Counted from the first letter of the stretch, positions 1 to 10,498 are shown. The stretch: DNA of 32,847 bases from an uncultured Blautia sp. (GCA_900543715.1 UQSX01000024.1:1-32847); one strand, 5' to 3'. Notes: generated from the letters alone by a model not told the origin. Made by a program: numbers and translations.

Positions 1-113
1 AAGATAAAAACCGGCTGCTGATCACCCCTCACATAGCCTGGGCTGCAGTGGAAGCCAGACAGAGACTGATGAAGATCATCGCCGGACAGATCAAGGATTT
101 CTTTAACTTATAA
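1..113 (+). CDS. D-2-hydroxyacid dehydrogenase, C-terminal end (partial)
   Basis: Only the last 36 codons are in the window, ending at TAA 111-113. The peptide contains LLITPHIAWAAVEARQRLM, the typical C-terminal block of NAD-dependent D-2-hydroxyacid dehydrogenases of the glycerate dehydrogenase (HprA-like) type. The His in TPH is the family's catalytic acid/base. The enzyme would interconvert a 2-hydroxy acid and a 2-keto acid in the cytoplasm; the substrate cannot be read from this piece. A hairpin terminator follows about 35 bases downstream, so the gene probably ends its transcription unit here. Confidence 0.75.
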   Translation, partial: DKNRLLITPHIAWAAVEARQRLMKIIAGQIKDFFNL

Positions 114-147
114 GGAAACAGATACCTGCTCCAGGACCGCAAGAGAA

Positions 148-192
148 AATCCCGCCTTTTCATACAAAATTCTGTAATGAAAAGACGGGATT
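148..192. terminator. Intrinsic terminator between convergent genes
   Basis: Arms 148-163 and 177-192 pair over 16 positions with one G-U, around a 13-base loop. T-rich sequence follows on the plus side and A-rich sequence precedes it. It sits between the dehydrogenase end (plus) and the YccF gene end (minus), so it may serve both. Confidence 0.75.
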
Positions 193-195
193 CTT

Positions 196-555
196 TTAAT
201 ACACTTCAGCACCGAAAGGCATCAGCGCCAATTTGGCCAGCTTGAAATGCTGAAGGCCAAAGGGAATACCGATAATAGTGATACACAGAATTGCACCCAG
301 AACACAATGCTCCAGGGCCAGAGGCAGGCCGGAAAGGATCAGCCACAGAATGTTCAGCAGAAAAGACCCTGCTCCTCCTCCGTACTGTACTTCTTTCCCA
401 AAAGGAAAGAAACTGAGCCCTGCAAACTTAAAGCACTGAATCCCTATAGGTATTCCCACAATGGTGATGCACCAAAGACACCCTGCCAGGCACCAGCTCA
501 GGCCGCTTAACGCGCCGCCAAATACAAACCATAATAAATTTCCAAGACAACCCAT
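196..555 (-). CDS. yccF: YccF-domain membrane protein
   Basis: This 119-aa protein has the twin-repeat layout of the YccF (DUF307) inner-membrane family. Two related halves each carry a hydrophobic stretch followed by CITI(V/I)GIPxGxQ...FKxAxLxxxPFG, near residues 28-53 and 90-116. It is predicted to sit in the cytoplasmic membrane with about four helices. The family's function is unknown. The start is supported by AGGAGG about 8 bases upstream. It lies 13 bases after the 140-aa gene in the same direction, so both are probably one transcript controlled by the Mn2+ riboswitch at 1094-1187. Family call is firm; role is not. Confidence 0.85.
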   Translation of the reverse strand: MGCLGNLLWFVFGGALSGLSWCLAGCLWCITIVGIPIGIQCFKFAGLSFFPFGKEVQYGGGAGSFLLNILWLILSGLPLALEHCVLGAILCITIIGIPFGLQHFKLAKLALMPFGAEVY

Positions 556-568
556 TTTTATTCCTCCT

Positions 569-991
569 CTACCATTGCTTCCTGAGTTTTTCTAAGAGTT
601 CTTCTACCAGCTGGATTCCATCCTCCACGTCTTCCCGGGTATTCTGGATCCTGGAATAGCCAAGATAGTCTGAGACCGGATCATCAAAGAAAAAGTCCGC
701 AAAGGAAAGGAAACTTCCAATCTCCATTCTCAGATCCAGGGATACAGGAACATCTTTCAGTTCTCTTTGAAAAATTTCCAGATCTTTTTTTGCCCGGGTA
801 ATAAGCCCTGAGGCAGTTTCCATTTTCGAGTGCTTGATAAATCCAGTAAAAGCACCCCCTCCGAAAAGATCCAGAAGGCCCCAGTTCTTTGCGCTGTTCA
901 GCGTATCTCTTAGGATATAAAGACTTTCCAAAGCCTTCTCTCCTGCAGCTTCCGCCTGCTGTAATTCTTGTTTCATTAATCTTTCTGTCAT
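569..991 (-). CDS. Unknown 140-aa protein, first gene after an Mn2+ riboswitch
   Basis: I do not recognise a named family. The protein is soluble and mostly helical. It has an N-terminal helix (residues 1-35), a conserved-looking glycine-rich stretch WGLLDLFGGGAFTGFIKHSK around residues 37-56, a charged helix, an aromatic/acidic patch FADFFFDDPVSDYLGYSRI around 97-115, and a C-terminal amphipathic helix. There is no signal peptide or clear membrane span. The start has a strong GAGAAGGAGCG ribosome site. It is the first gene downstream of the yybP-ykoY riboswitch and terminator, with YccF 13 bases after it. A manganese-related or envelope-stress role is inference from this context only. Confidence 0.8.
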   Translation of the reverse strand: MTERLMKQELQQAEAAGEKALESLYILRDTLNSAKNWGLLDLFGGGAFTGFIKHSKMETASGLITRAKKDLEIFQRELKDVPVSLDLRMEIGSFLSFADFFFDDPVSDYLGYSRIQNTREDVEDGIQLVEELLEKLRKQW

Positions 992-1053
992 TTTTCTCGC
1001 TCCTTCTCATCTGCAAGCTTCTGTAACAGACGTCAGGAGTATTTGGTTTTTAT

Positions 1054-1102
1054 GATAAAAGAAAAAGACTCTTATCATGACGTCTGTCACAATAAAAGTC
1101 TT
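1054..1102 (-). terminator. Riboswitch-controlled terminator
   Basis: On the minus strand, arms 1102-1092 and 1075-1065 form an 11-bp stem (one G-U) followed by a U-rich run (1064-1054). The 5' arm reuses the AAGACUUUU that closes the aptamer's P1 helix, so aptamer folding and terminator folding exclude each other. This is the usual ON-switch arrangement for Mn2+ riboswitches: metal binding stabilises P1 and lets transcription continue. Confidence 0.8.
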
Positions 1103-1187
1103 GCTATCTCATTTGCTACGGGTGCCTCTCGGCACCGATTGACGATTACAAAACCATCCTTTTGGGATGTTCAGCTACTCCCTTTCC
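1094..1187 (-). ncRNA. yybP-ykoY (Mn2+) riboswitch aptamer
   Basis: The minus strand shows the family's fixed blocks in order. P1 opens with AAAG, then GGGAGUAGC, then a hairpin (CAUCC/GGAUG), then the UCGUCAAUC loop, then a strong hairpin (GGUGCC/GGCACC), and finally UAGCAAGACUUUU closing P1. These match the yybP-ykoY consensus closely (first loop GGGGAGUAGC, second loop CGUCA, 3' GCAAGACC/UUU). The class senses Mn2+ and usually controls Mn exporters or TerC-like proteins. Here the downstream genes are the 140-aa unknown and YccF. Only the number of Gs in the first loop (three instead of four) departs slightly. Confidence 0.92.
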
Positions 1188-1200
1188 ATTGCTTGTACAA

Positions 1201-1229
1201 AATTTAACACATTAGCTTCCTGTTGTCAA
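1201..1229 (-). promoter_or_regulatory. Sigma-A promoter for the riboswitch operon
   Basis: Perfect TTGACA (1229-1224), 17-base spacer, TAAATT (1206-1201) with an upstream TG extended -10. Transcription would begin about 7 bases later, just ahead of the aptamer. Confidence 0.75.
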
Positions 1230-1235
1230 GAGAAA

Positions 1236-1284
1236 CTTAAAAATGACACCGGATTCATGAAATGTATAAGATATGAATCCGGTG
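1236..1284 (-). terminator. Terminator of the rnfC2-metV-metF operon
   Basis: A perfect 12-bp stem (1284-1273 with 1258-1247) is followed on the minus strand by a U-rich run. It lies about 60 bases after the metF stop codon and just upstream of the riboswitch promoter. Confidence 0.8.
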
Positions 1285-1345
1285 CCATCATCTTGTAATT
1301 ATATTCTCTCATCCTGCTGCTGTTATTACAGCAGATTTTCTGGTT

Positions 1346-2224
1346 TTAAATTCCTGCTGCCTTAAGAAGTTCCGGTACTTTAGATTCCCATCCCAGAGCC
1401 ATGATATGCACGCCCTGGCAGTAAGGCTTACATTCTTTGATAATGCGGGCTGCGATCTCTACACCGGTGATTCCGGCTTTTGTCTTCTCTTTATCTTTTT
1501 TCAGCTCCTCGATCATCTCATCTGGAACGTGAATACCGGCAACATTATTATTCATGAATTTAGCCATTCCTGCTGATTTTGGAATGATGATTCCCACCTG
1601 TACAGGTTTTCCAAACTGTTTTGCCTTTTCCATGAATTTAATGAATTTCTCCGGCTCAAAAACTGCCTGTGTCTGGAAGTAATCAGCTCCTGCCATTACT
1701 TTTCTTTCCATTTTTGCCAGCTGTGCGTCAACAGAATCACTGCATGGAGATACTACTGCTCCTTTTGCAAATTTCGGTGCCTCACCGATGAGTTCGTTTC
1801 CTCCCAGGTCCACGCCTTCTTCCAGTTTTTTCACTGCATGGATCAGAGAAACAGAATCCAGATCAAAAACTGGTTTTGCCTGTGGATGATCGCCCAGTTT
1901 TGTATGGTCTCCTGTGAGAAGAAGAAGGTTCTCGATTCCAAACATTGCTGCACTTAAAAGGTCAGACTGAAGGGCAATACGGTTCCTGTCACGGCAGGTC
2001 AGCTGATAGATGGGGGTCAGACCTTCGTCTTTCAGGGCCTTGCACATAGCCAGAGAACCCAGACGCATAACAGAGGACTGATTATCAGTTACATTTACTG
2101 CGGTAATGCCGCTTAAATATGTTTTTGCTTCTTCCAGCAGATGCTCTACATGAAATCCTTTTGGCGGTCCGACTTCCGCAGATACAACAAATTCACCACG
2201 CTCAAATAACTCCGTAATTTTCAT
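1346..2224 (-). CDS. metF: Methylenetetrahydrofolate reductase, MetF subunit
   Basis: This 292-aa TIM-barrel flavoprotein reduces methylene-THF to methyl-THF, the last THF-bound step of the methyl branch of the Wood-Ljungdahl pathway. Visible family landmarks are the N-terminal FVVSAEVGPPKG, VNVTDNQ near residue 47, LTGDH near 103, and the GADYFQTQAVF segment near residue 180 (the FQTQ block typical of MetF). It lacks the long eukaryotic regulatory domain. It is the last gene of a three-gene unit, 42 bases after metV, with a TAGGAG ribosome site. In acetogens MetF works in a complex with MetV and RnfC2, which are both directly upstream. It appears complete. Confidence 0.93.
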   Translation of the reverse strand: MKITELFERGEFVVSAEVGPPKGFHVEHLLEEAKTYLSGITAVNVTDNQSSVMRLGSLAMCKALKDEGLTPIYQLTCRDRNRIALQSDLLSAAMFGIENLLLLTGDHTKLGDHPQAKPVFDLDSVSLIHAVKKLEEGVDLGGNELIGEAPKFAKGAVVSPCSDSVDAQLAKMERKVMAGADYFQTQAVFEPEKFIKFMEKAKQFGKPVQVGIIIPKSAGMAKFMNNNVAGIHVPDEMIEELKKDKEKTKAGITGVEIAARIIKECKPYCQGVHIMALGWESKVPELLKAAGI

Positions 2225-2266
2225 GATACATTACTCCTAATCCTTAAAATTTTTACATTTCCGTTT

Positions 2267-2884
2267 TTAAACTTCTTCATCTGTTGCAAAGTTCCGCACC
2301 TGGGTTGGGCATTTTAAAACATCCAGACGTCCGATCTGTTCAAGCCGTCTGTAAATACGCTCCCAGCCGCATTCCATGTCGCTGTCCACTTCGCATCTGC
2401 CATTTTTCGCACCGCCGCACTGGCCGTTGACCAGACTCTTTGAACATGCAGTGATAGGGCAGATTCCTCCAGTCAGATTCAGATAGCACTCTCCGCACTG
2501 ATCGCACTTGTATTCCAATGGAGTTACGCCCTGGAATCCCGGCAGCGGGCAGGTATCGCAGGCTGCGCATACCTTTTTCTCTTCCAGATAAGCGGCAACA
2601 GTCTGTACTCCTACGCCGCAGGAAAATACGAGCACTACATCGGCAGCTTCGATCTCACTCATATGTTTCTGGAGACGGAGCTCCATATTTTCCTGATTGC
2701 ATATGTAGTCCGTGGTGAGAATTCCAGTCACCTTTCCCTCAGCGGCTAACTCTTTCTGAAGTTCGCCTGCTTCTTTTTCCGGAAAATGAACTTCCTTGCA
2801 GCCATGGCAGTTAATGATAAAAACCTTTTTTCCTTCTACCAGACCATCAATTGTCTCTCTGGCTTTTAATTCGGTAATCAACAT
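2267..2884 (-). CDS. metV: MetV, Fe-S/Zn subunit of acetogenic MTHFR
   Basis: This 205-aa cysteine-rich protein belongs to the methylene-THF reductase C-terminal-like (MetV) family, which binds metal clusters and partners MetF. Cysteines occur as NCHGCKE (about 26-31), SCGVG (about 88-92), CDTCPLP, CDQCGECYLNLTGGICPI, ACSKSLVNGQCGG and a final CEVDSDMECGWERIYRRL block. Its start lies 1 base past the rnfC2 stop, with an AAGGGGGA ribosome site inside the rnfC2 end, so the two are translationally close. The C-terminal block is nearly repeated in the N-terminal domain of RnfC2, pointing to duplication. Expected to be cytoplasmic and part of the MetF-MetV-RnfC2 complex. Confidence 0.9.
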   Translation of the reverse strand: MLITELKARETIDGLVEGKKVFIINCHGCKEVHFPEKEAGELQKELAAEGKVTGILTTDYICNQENMELRLQKHMSEIEAADVVLVFSCGVGVQTVAAYLEEKKVCAACDTCPLPGFQGVTPLEYKCDQCGECYLNLTGGICPITACSKSLVNGQCGGAKNGRCEVDSDMECGWERIYRRLEQIGRLDVLKCPTQVRNFATDEEV

Positions 2885-2885
2885 A

Positions 2886-4847
2886 TCACTTCATCCCCCT
2901 TACTGCATTTTTTCCGGCTTTGATCTTGGTGACTAAAGGAATCTTGGAAGAGCAGATATACTCACAGCACCTGCACTCAATACAATCCATAACATTTTTA
3001 TCCTTCATACCCTGCCAGTTCTGCTCATCTGCAAATTTTGCAAAATACAGAGGAGAAAGTTCCATAGGACATACATCCATACAACGTCCGCACTTGATAC
3101 AAGGCTGCTCAACAGTATGATCTGTATCCACGGCAATGATTCCATTGGAACCTTTCATGATCGGAACGTTCACATCAGAAAGGACAAATCCCATCATAGG
3201 GCCGCCAGCCTTAATGGTAATGTCATTTCCTGTCACGCCGCCGCAGTAGTCAATAAGGTCTTTTGTATTGGTACCGATCTTTACGATGTAGTTGCCAGGA
3301 TTTTTAATTCTTTCACCTGTCACAGTAACTACACGCTCTACTAAAGGCATACCTTTCAAAATCGCATCTGCAATGGCTTTTGTGGTACTGATGTTGCTGA
3401 CAACACAGCCTACATCTGCAGGCAGGCCGCCGCTTGGAACTTTTCTTCCTGTCACACGCTTGATCAGCATTTTCTCAGCGCCCTGAGGATATTTTGTCTT
3501 AGCTGTTATAACTTCAATATTATCTAAGCCGGATGTTTTCTCATTCATAAGCTGGATGGCGTCCGGCTTATTATCTTCAATGACGATCACGCCTTTTTCT
3601 GCGCCTACAGCTTTAAGGATTGCCTGGAGACCATAGATCACATCATCTGCAAACTCCAGAAGCACTCTGTGGTCTGCTGTCAGAAGAGGCTCACACTCAC
3701 AGCCGTTCAAAAGGATGGTATCTACCGGTTTTGCAGGTTTTAACTTTACGGAAGTTGGGAAGCCTGCACCGCCCATACCAACGATTCCGGCCTCTTTTAC
3801 GATCTCCACGATCTCATCGGGAGTCAGTTCTTCCAGACCTTTACGAGGCTGAACAGATTCGTGAAGAGTATTTTTTCCATCAGAACGGATAACTACAGAG
3901 AGACATTCTCCTCTTGTGGCATGTCCATGGTTCTCAATGGCAACTACTGTTCCGCTGACGCTGGAATGTACAGGGCTGCTGATAAATGCCGCTGCCTCAC
4001 CGATCTTCTGTCCTACTTTAACAGTATCTCCCACCTGTACTACAGGATTGGCCGGAGCCCCTGCATGCATGGACAGAGGAATCACTACTTCTTCCGGATC
4101 CGGAAATCTCTTAAGAGCCAGATGTTCTGTAAATTCCTTCCTCTCTGAAGGATGAACGCCGCCGTAATAACCTTCCAGACGGTCTGCACGAATGGCTTTT
4201 ACATAATCATTGACAAATTTGAAGTTAATCTTTGAATAATCTCTCAGCTGGATGGGCTGATTCAAAAATTCTTCAAGGCGTCCCTGTTTTTCCAGTCTTC
4301 TATATATTTTTTCCCATGCACAGTCTTTATTGCTGTCCACTTCGCATTTCCCGTTCTTCGCACCGCCGCACTGTCCGTTGACTAAGCTCTTGGAGCAGTC
4401 AACGATCGGACAGACTCCGCCGGTTATGTTCAGGTAACACTGGGCACATGCATCACATTTCCGCTCTGTGAGAGCCATACCATGATAGCCTGTGTAATTC
4501 AGTGAATTGCTGGCCGCATACACAGGTTTTCCTGCCAGATCTGCAACTGTCTGGATACCCAGACCGCAGGAAATCACAAAAACATTCTCTGTGCCTTCCG
4601 GAATCAGATCCTGAAGTTTCTTTTCTGTCTGGATCTTGTTGCACAAAAAGTCGACTCTGGCACTGCCGGTCACTGTCTTTCCATTTTCGGCAGCAATTTT
4701 TTCAAACTCACCACATTCTGGCTCCTCAAGTGTTTCAAATTCCTTGAAGCACTTGTTGCAGGCAATAATGAACAGGTTGTCTTTACCGGCCAGTACAGAT
4801 GCCAGTTCATCATTACTTTTTAACTTATACTTGGTATAATTTTCCAA
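2886..4847 (-). CDS. rnfC2: RnfC2: MetV-like domain fused to RnfC-like NADH/electron-transfer subunit
   Basis: A 653-aa two-part protein. Residues 1 to about 210 are a MetV-like module (CNKC, SCGLGIQTV, CDACAQCYLNITGGVCPI, CSKSLVNGQCGG, ending in WEKIYRRL). Residues about 215-653 are RnfC-like: the LSMHAGAPANPVVQVGDTV barrel segment, the glycine-rich GMGGAGFPTSVKL that binds FMN/NADH in the family, NGCECEPLLTADH, and two C-terminal [4Fe-4S] motifs, CIKCGRCMDVCP and CIECRCCEYIC. It likely delivers electrons from NADH to MetF through MetV. No other rnf genes are nearby, so it is not part of a membrane Rnf operon here. Translation appears to start at TTG, after AAGGAAGGTGAG. Confidence 0.9.
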   Translation of the reverse strand: MENYTKYKLKSNDELASVLAGKDNLFIIACNKCFKEFETLEEPECGEFEKIAAENGKTVTGSARVDFLCNKIQTEKKLQDLIPEGTENVFVISCGLGIQTVADLAGKPVYAASNSLNYTGYHGMALTERKCDACAQCYLNITGGVCPIVDCSKSLVNGQCGGAKNGKCEVDSNKDCAWEKIYRRLEKQGRLEEFLNQPIQLRDYSKINFKFVNDYVKAIRADRLEGYYGGVHPSERKEFTEHLALKRFPDPEEVVIPLSMHAGAPANPVVQVGDTVKVGQKIGEAAAFISSPVHSSVSGTVVAIENHGHATRGECLSVVIRSDGKNTLHESVQPRKGLEELTPDEIVEIVKEAGIVGMGGAGFPTSVKLKPAKPVDTILLNGCECEPLLTADHRVLLEFADDVIYGLQAILKAVGAEKGVIVIEDNKPDAIQLMNEKTSGLDNIEVITAKTKYPQGAEKMLIKRVTGRKVPSGGLPADVGCVVSNISTTKAIADAILKGMPLVERVVTVTGERIKNPGNYIVKIGTNTKDLIDYCGGVTGNDITIKAGGPMMGFVLSDVNVPIMKGSNGIIAVDTDHTVEQPCIKCGRCMDVCPMELSPLYFAKFADEQNWQGMKDKNVMDCIECRCCEYICSSKIPLVTKIKAGKNAVRGMK

Positions 4848-4941
4848 TTGCCTTACTCACCTTCCTTATATTATATTCGGAATTTTTATCCTTATCTGTT
4901 TTCTTATTTCCCTCTGTGTACATTGAAGAAAATAATAATCA

Positions 4942-4975
4942 GCAGTCAAAAACCCCGCTGCAAGCTGCGGGGTTT
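4942..4975 (-). terminator. Terminator inside the rnfC2 leader
   Basis: A 9-bp GC-rich stem (4975-4967 with 4958-4950) is followed on the minus strand by UUUUUGAC. It lies about 100 bases upstream of the rnfC2 start and about 90 bases after the leader promoter, so it can act as an attenuator or end a short RNA. Confidence 0.75.
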
Positions 4976-5064
4976 CTGGTCTGTGGGCGCTGCCCAGGGG
5001 ATAAGTTGAGACATCTCCTGTTCATCGCTCACAGAAATAAAATAGCCTGCTAAGGATATGTCTC
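4942..5064 (-). ncRNA. Structured leader or small RNA upstream of rnfC2-metV-metF (class unknown)
   Basis: About 120 nt lie between a sigma-A promoter (5066-5094) and the terminator (4942-4975). Two helices can form: 5064-5058 with 5014-5008 (GAGACAU/AUGUCUC, perfect) and 5034-5026 with 4989-4981 (CUGUGAGCG/CGCCCACAG, 8 of 9). Their order is A-B-A'-B', so they are either a pseudoknot or alternative folds, as in riboswitches. It includes the block CCCCUGGGCAGCGCCC. It does not match SAM, THF, cobalamin or glycine aptamers as I know them. It could be a metabolite-sensing attenuator for the MTHFR operon or an independent sRNA. Bases 4861-4941 downstream show nothing but AT-rich sequence. Confidence 0.5.
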
Positions 5065-5065
5065 T

Positions 5066-5094
5066 AAGATAACATATTTTCGCTAAATTTTCCA
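5066..5094 (-). promoter_or_regulatory. Promoter for the rnfC2 leader RNA
   Basis: TGGAAA (5094-5089, 4 of 6 to TTGACA), 17-base spacer, TATCTT (5071-5066) with an upstream TG (extended -10). Confidence 0.5.
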
Positions 5095-5176
5095 GTACAA
5101 ACCTTCTTTTTGTCGTAAAAAACGCACAATTTTTTCTTATACTTCTCCTATAGGCAGATGAACAGCTAAAGGAAAA

Positions 5177-5530
5177 CTATCTGTTTCTATTTTTCTGCAG
5201 TTTAAACCGCAGATAGTCAATACGGTCAAGCCGTTTTTCCCTGAAATGGATTTCATCAAGAGTATCCTTTCTGTGACGGTTCAGCATTTCTATGCGTCTT
5301 TGTTCTGTCTCTTTTCCCATCAGCAGCAGACGCATATATTCTTCTACTTCACCGCTTTGAAAACCAATCTCATAAAGCGTCATGATCAAACTCAGATATT
5401 CAATATCCTGATCATCATACTCTCTTGCTTCCGGCATTGGTCCCACTGTATCCCATAATCCCCAGTTCTCATATTCTTTCAGTACTTTTTCCGGTATTTG
5501 ATAACGCTGGCTTACTTCCTGAATTGTCAT
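5177..5530 (-). CDS. MerR-like HTH regulator
   Basis: A 117-aa protein with a MerR-type winged helix at the N-terminus (MTIQEVSQRYQIPEKVLKEYENWGLW, then a REYDDQDIEYLSLI segment) and a long basic coiled-coil dimerisation helix. There is no effector domain or cysteine-based metal site. The ATG at 5530 was chosen because AGGAGG lies 8 bases upstream; the frame is open further upstream to 5575 without a ribosome site. It follows the GH1 gene by 82 bases in the same direction. The gap holds a direct repeat TCGGAAT (5587-5593, 5603-5609) that could be an operator. The regulated genes are unknown; the beta-glucoside genes are an obvious candidate. Confidence 0.75.
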   Translation of the reverse strand: MTIQEVSQRYQIPEKVLKEYENWGLWDTVGPMPEAREYDDQDIEYLSLIMTLYEIGFQSGEVEEYMRLLLMGKETEQRRIEMLNRHRKDTLDEIHFREKRLDRIDYLRFKLQKNRNR

Positions 5531-5612
5531 TTTGCTTCCTCCTGTCTGTCTACTTTTCCAGAAAGATCTCTCCACCTTTCCTTACTCGGAATACTTTTTG
5601 TCGGAATCTTTT

Positions 5613-8888
<3,276 letters not shown>

Positions 8889-9414
8889 TGCTGCAAAAGT
8901 GGGGATGCTCGGGGCGATTCCGGGCGGACTGGATATTGAAAAAACTTATCAGCTCATAGATCTGTATGTGCAGGAATGTGAGCGCATGCAGACAATCGAA
9001 TCGGTCAAATCACTGCAATATGCCATGATACAGGATTTCTGCCGGCGGACAGGCGATATTCGGATTCCGGAAGGCATCTCTTCCGAAGTCTATTCCTGTA
9101 TGAATTATATCCGCGGGCATATAAATGAGCCAATAAATATTGAGGATGTGGCAAAGCAGATCCATCGCAGCAGTTCCTACACGATGAAATGTTTTAAAGA
9201 TGAACTTGGCATTAATATGGGTGCATATATCACCCGATGTAAGCTGGAAGAAGCAAAAAGCCTGCTCACCTACAGCGACAAGAGCCTCGCCGAAATTGCC
9301 GACTATCTTTGCTTTTCCAGCCAGTCCTATTTTCAAAATGTGTTTAAAAAGAAATACAACGTTACTCCAATGCAGTATAGGAAACAGACTCAGCATTTGC
9401 AAAATACACAGTAA
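8889..9414 (+). pseudogene. AraC-family regulator, 5'-truncated
   Basis: The frame gives about 175 residues of an AraC regulator: a helical linker typical of Lachnospiraceae AraC proteins (MLGAIPGGLDIEKTYQLIDL), then two complete helix-turn-helix units (INIEDVAKQIHRSSSYTMKCF and LAEIADYLCFSSQSYFQNVF) ending KKYNVTPMQYRKQ. The N-terminal sensing domain and the true start are absent. The only upstream ATG in frame (8863) lies in antisense bglP, so it is a chance fusion. The break coincides with the 5' break of bglP at about 8887-8892: one deletion between divergent genes would remove both starts and the shared promoter region. Confidence 0.85.
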
Positions 9415-9425
9415 AAACGATAGCA

Positions 9426-10412
9426 TTACAAAGCTCTGCTCCGATATTCAGATGGAGTTTGATTCAAGTGTTTTCGGAATACTTTAACAAAATAACTGCT
9501 GTCCTTAAAACCACATTGATATGCGACTTCATTAACTGATAGTGATGATTTCCATAAAAGTTCCTGTGCATACTTTAAACGATATAGTGTTACATAAGCC
9601 ATAGGCGACTGGGCATAATACTTTTTAAAGCATCTTCCCGCCTCACTCCTGCTAATCCCGGCAGAAGCAGATAGCTGCTTAAGCGTAATATCTTCTGAAA
9701 AATGTTCCTGTATATAGCGCAGCATTTTCTGAAGGCGTATTAGTGTCTGTTGATCTGTAACGCCTTCCTTTTTATGTTCGACCTCTTCCCGGTGACAATA
9801 CAGCGTCTTAAATATCTGCAGCAAATTTTGATGTATTTCAATTTCAGGACAGTCTGTTCTTATTGGTACTATTGCCGGATGATAAATTTTATCACCGGTC
9901 TTTTCGCCTGATGCAAAAATCGCATATATGTTAAACAGATATTCTAACAGTATCGACTGCCATACTTTTTTTGGTGAAAAAATAATATATGGTAAAGTCG
10001 GATCATTAAGGACAGGGCTAAAATATTTATTAAAAATCATACTTGTCATAGGTGCAAGTACGTTATCTGTGAAGACGATATTCGGGCACAAACAAAGATT
10101 GCCGGGCTCCGTCATGATGTAGCTATGTAGTTGCCCGGCTCCAATCAGAATAGACTCTCCTTTTTGAAGCAGCAGATGTTCATCTCCAACCTGAACTTCA
10201 ATATCCTGATAAACAGCAGAAAAAATTTCATATCCAAAATGCCAGTGTAGCGGGACCTGATAATCTGCCCACTGATTAAGATTGTCTACATAATATTTTA
10301 TCGAGAAGGATGGATCCTCAAATAAAAGAGTTTCCCGGAGCTGATGATCGAGCAGTATAGTATCCATATCACTTATATTCTCCCATATCTCATTTTGGGT
10401 AAATAATACCAT
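9426..10412 (-). CDS. AraC-family regulator with cupin domain
   Basis: A 328-aa AraC/XylS-type regulator. An N-terminal cupin-like sensing domain (residues about 35-130) includes VPLHWHFGYEIFSAVYQ and GESILIGAGQLHSYI. The C-terminal double HTH (about 232-328) has ITLKQLSASAGISRSEAGRCFKK and VNEVAYQCGFKDSSYFVKVF, ending NQTPSEYRSRAL. Its 3' end faces the truncated AraC gene with an 11-base gap. It is divergent from the MFS transporter at 10541, so it probably controls that transporter in response to the transported compound. The intergenic region carries two inverted repeats. The gene appears complete. Confidence 0.88.
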   Translation of the reverse strand: MVLFTQNEIWENISDMDTILLDHQLRETLLFEDPSFSIKYYVDNLNQWADYQVPLHWHFGYEIFSAVYQDIEVQVGDEHLLLQKGESILIGAGQLHSYIMTEPGNLCLCPNIVFTDNVLAPMTSMIFNKYFSPVLNDPTLPYIIFSPKKVWQSILLEYLFNIYAIFASGEKTGDKIYHPAIVPIRTDCPEIEIHQNLLQIFKTLYCHREEVEHKKEGVTDQQTLIRLQKMLRYIQEHFSEDITLKQLSASAGISRSEAGRCFKKYYAQSPMAYVTLYRLKYAQELLWKSSLSVNEVAYQCGFKDSSYFVKVFRKHLNQTPSEYRSRAL

Positions 10413-10453
10413 GAATCGGGCAAAATAGCCATAGGATTAAATTTAATGTGATG

Positions 10454-10498
10454 ATATTATCTGATAATATGAGTATGTCGTGAATTGAGTGCATTCAC
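10454..10498. promoter_or_regulatory. Two inverted repeats in the AraC-MFS divergent region
   Basis: ATATTAT-CTG-ATAATAT (10454-10470, perfect 7-bp arms) and GTGAAT-7-ATTCAC (10480-10498, perfect 6-bp arms). They lie between two divergent genes and are plausible operators for the AraC regulator. No promoter with good -35 and -10 boxes could be fixed. Confidence 0.45.

Noticed and set aside
4976..5064. ZTP (pfl) riboswitch, suggested by CCUGGGCA in the rnfC2 leader
   Set aside because: The other ZTP block (GGCGAAC with its flanking helix) is absent and the helices do not match.
4942..5064. 6S RNA or SRP RNA
   Set aside because: No long closing rod joining both ends and no conserved SRP loop sequence; left as unassigned leader.
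9010..9426. Minus-strand 138-codon frame
   Set aside because: Antisense shadow of the AraC HTH region, whose plus-strand reading has clear family motifs.
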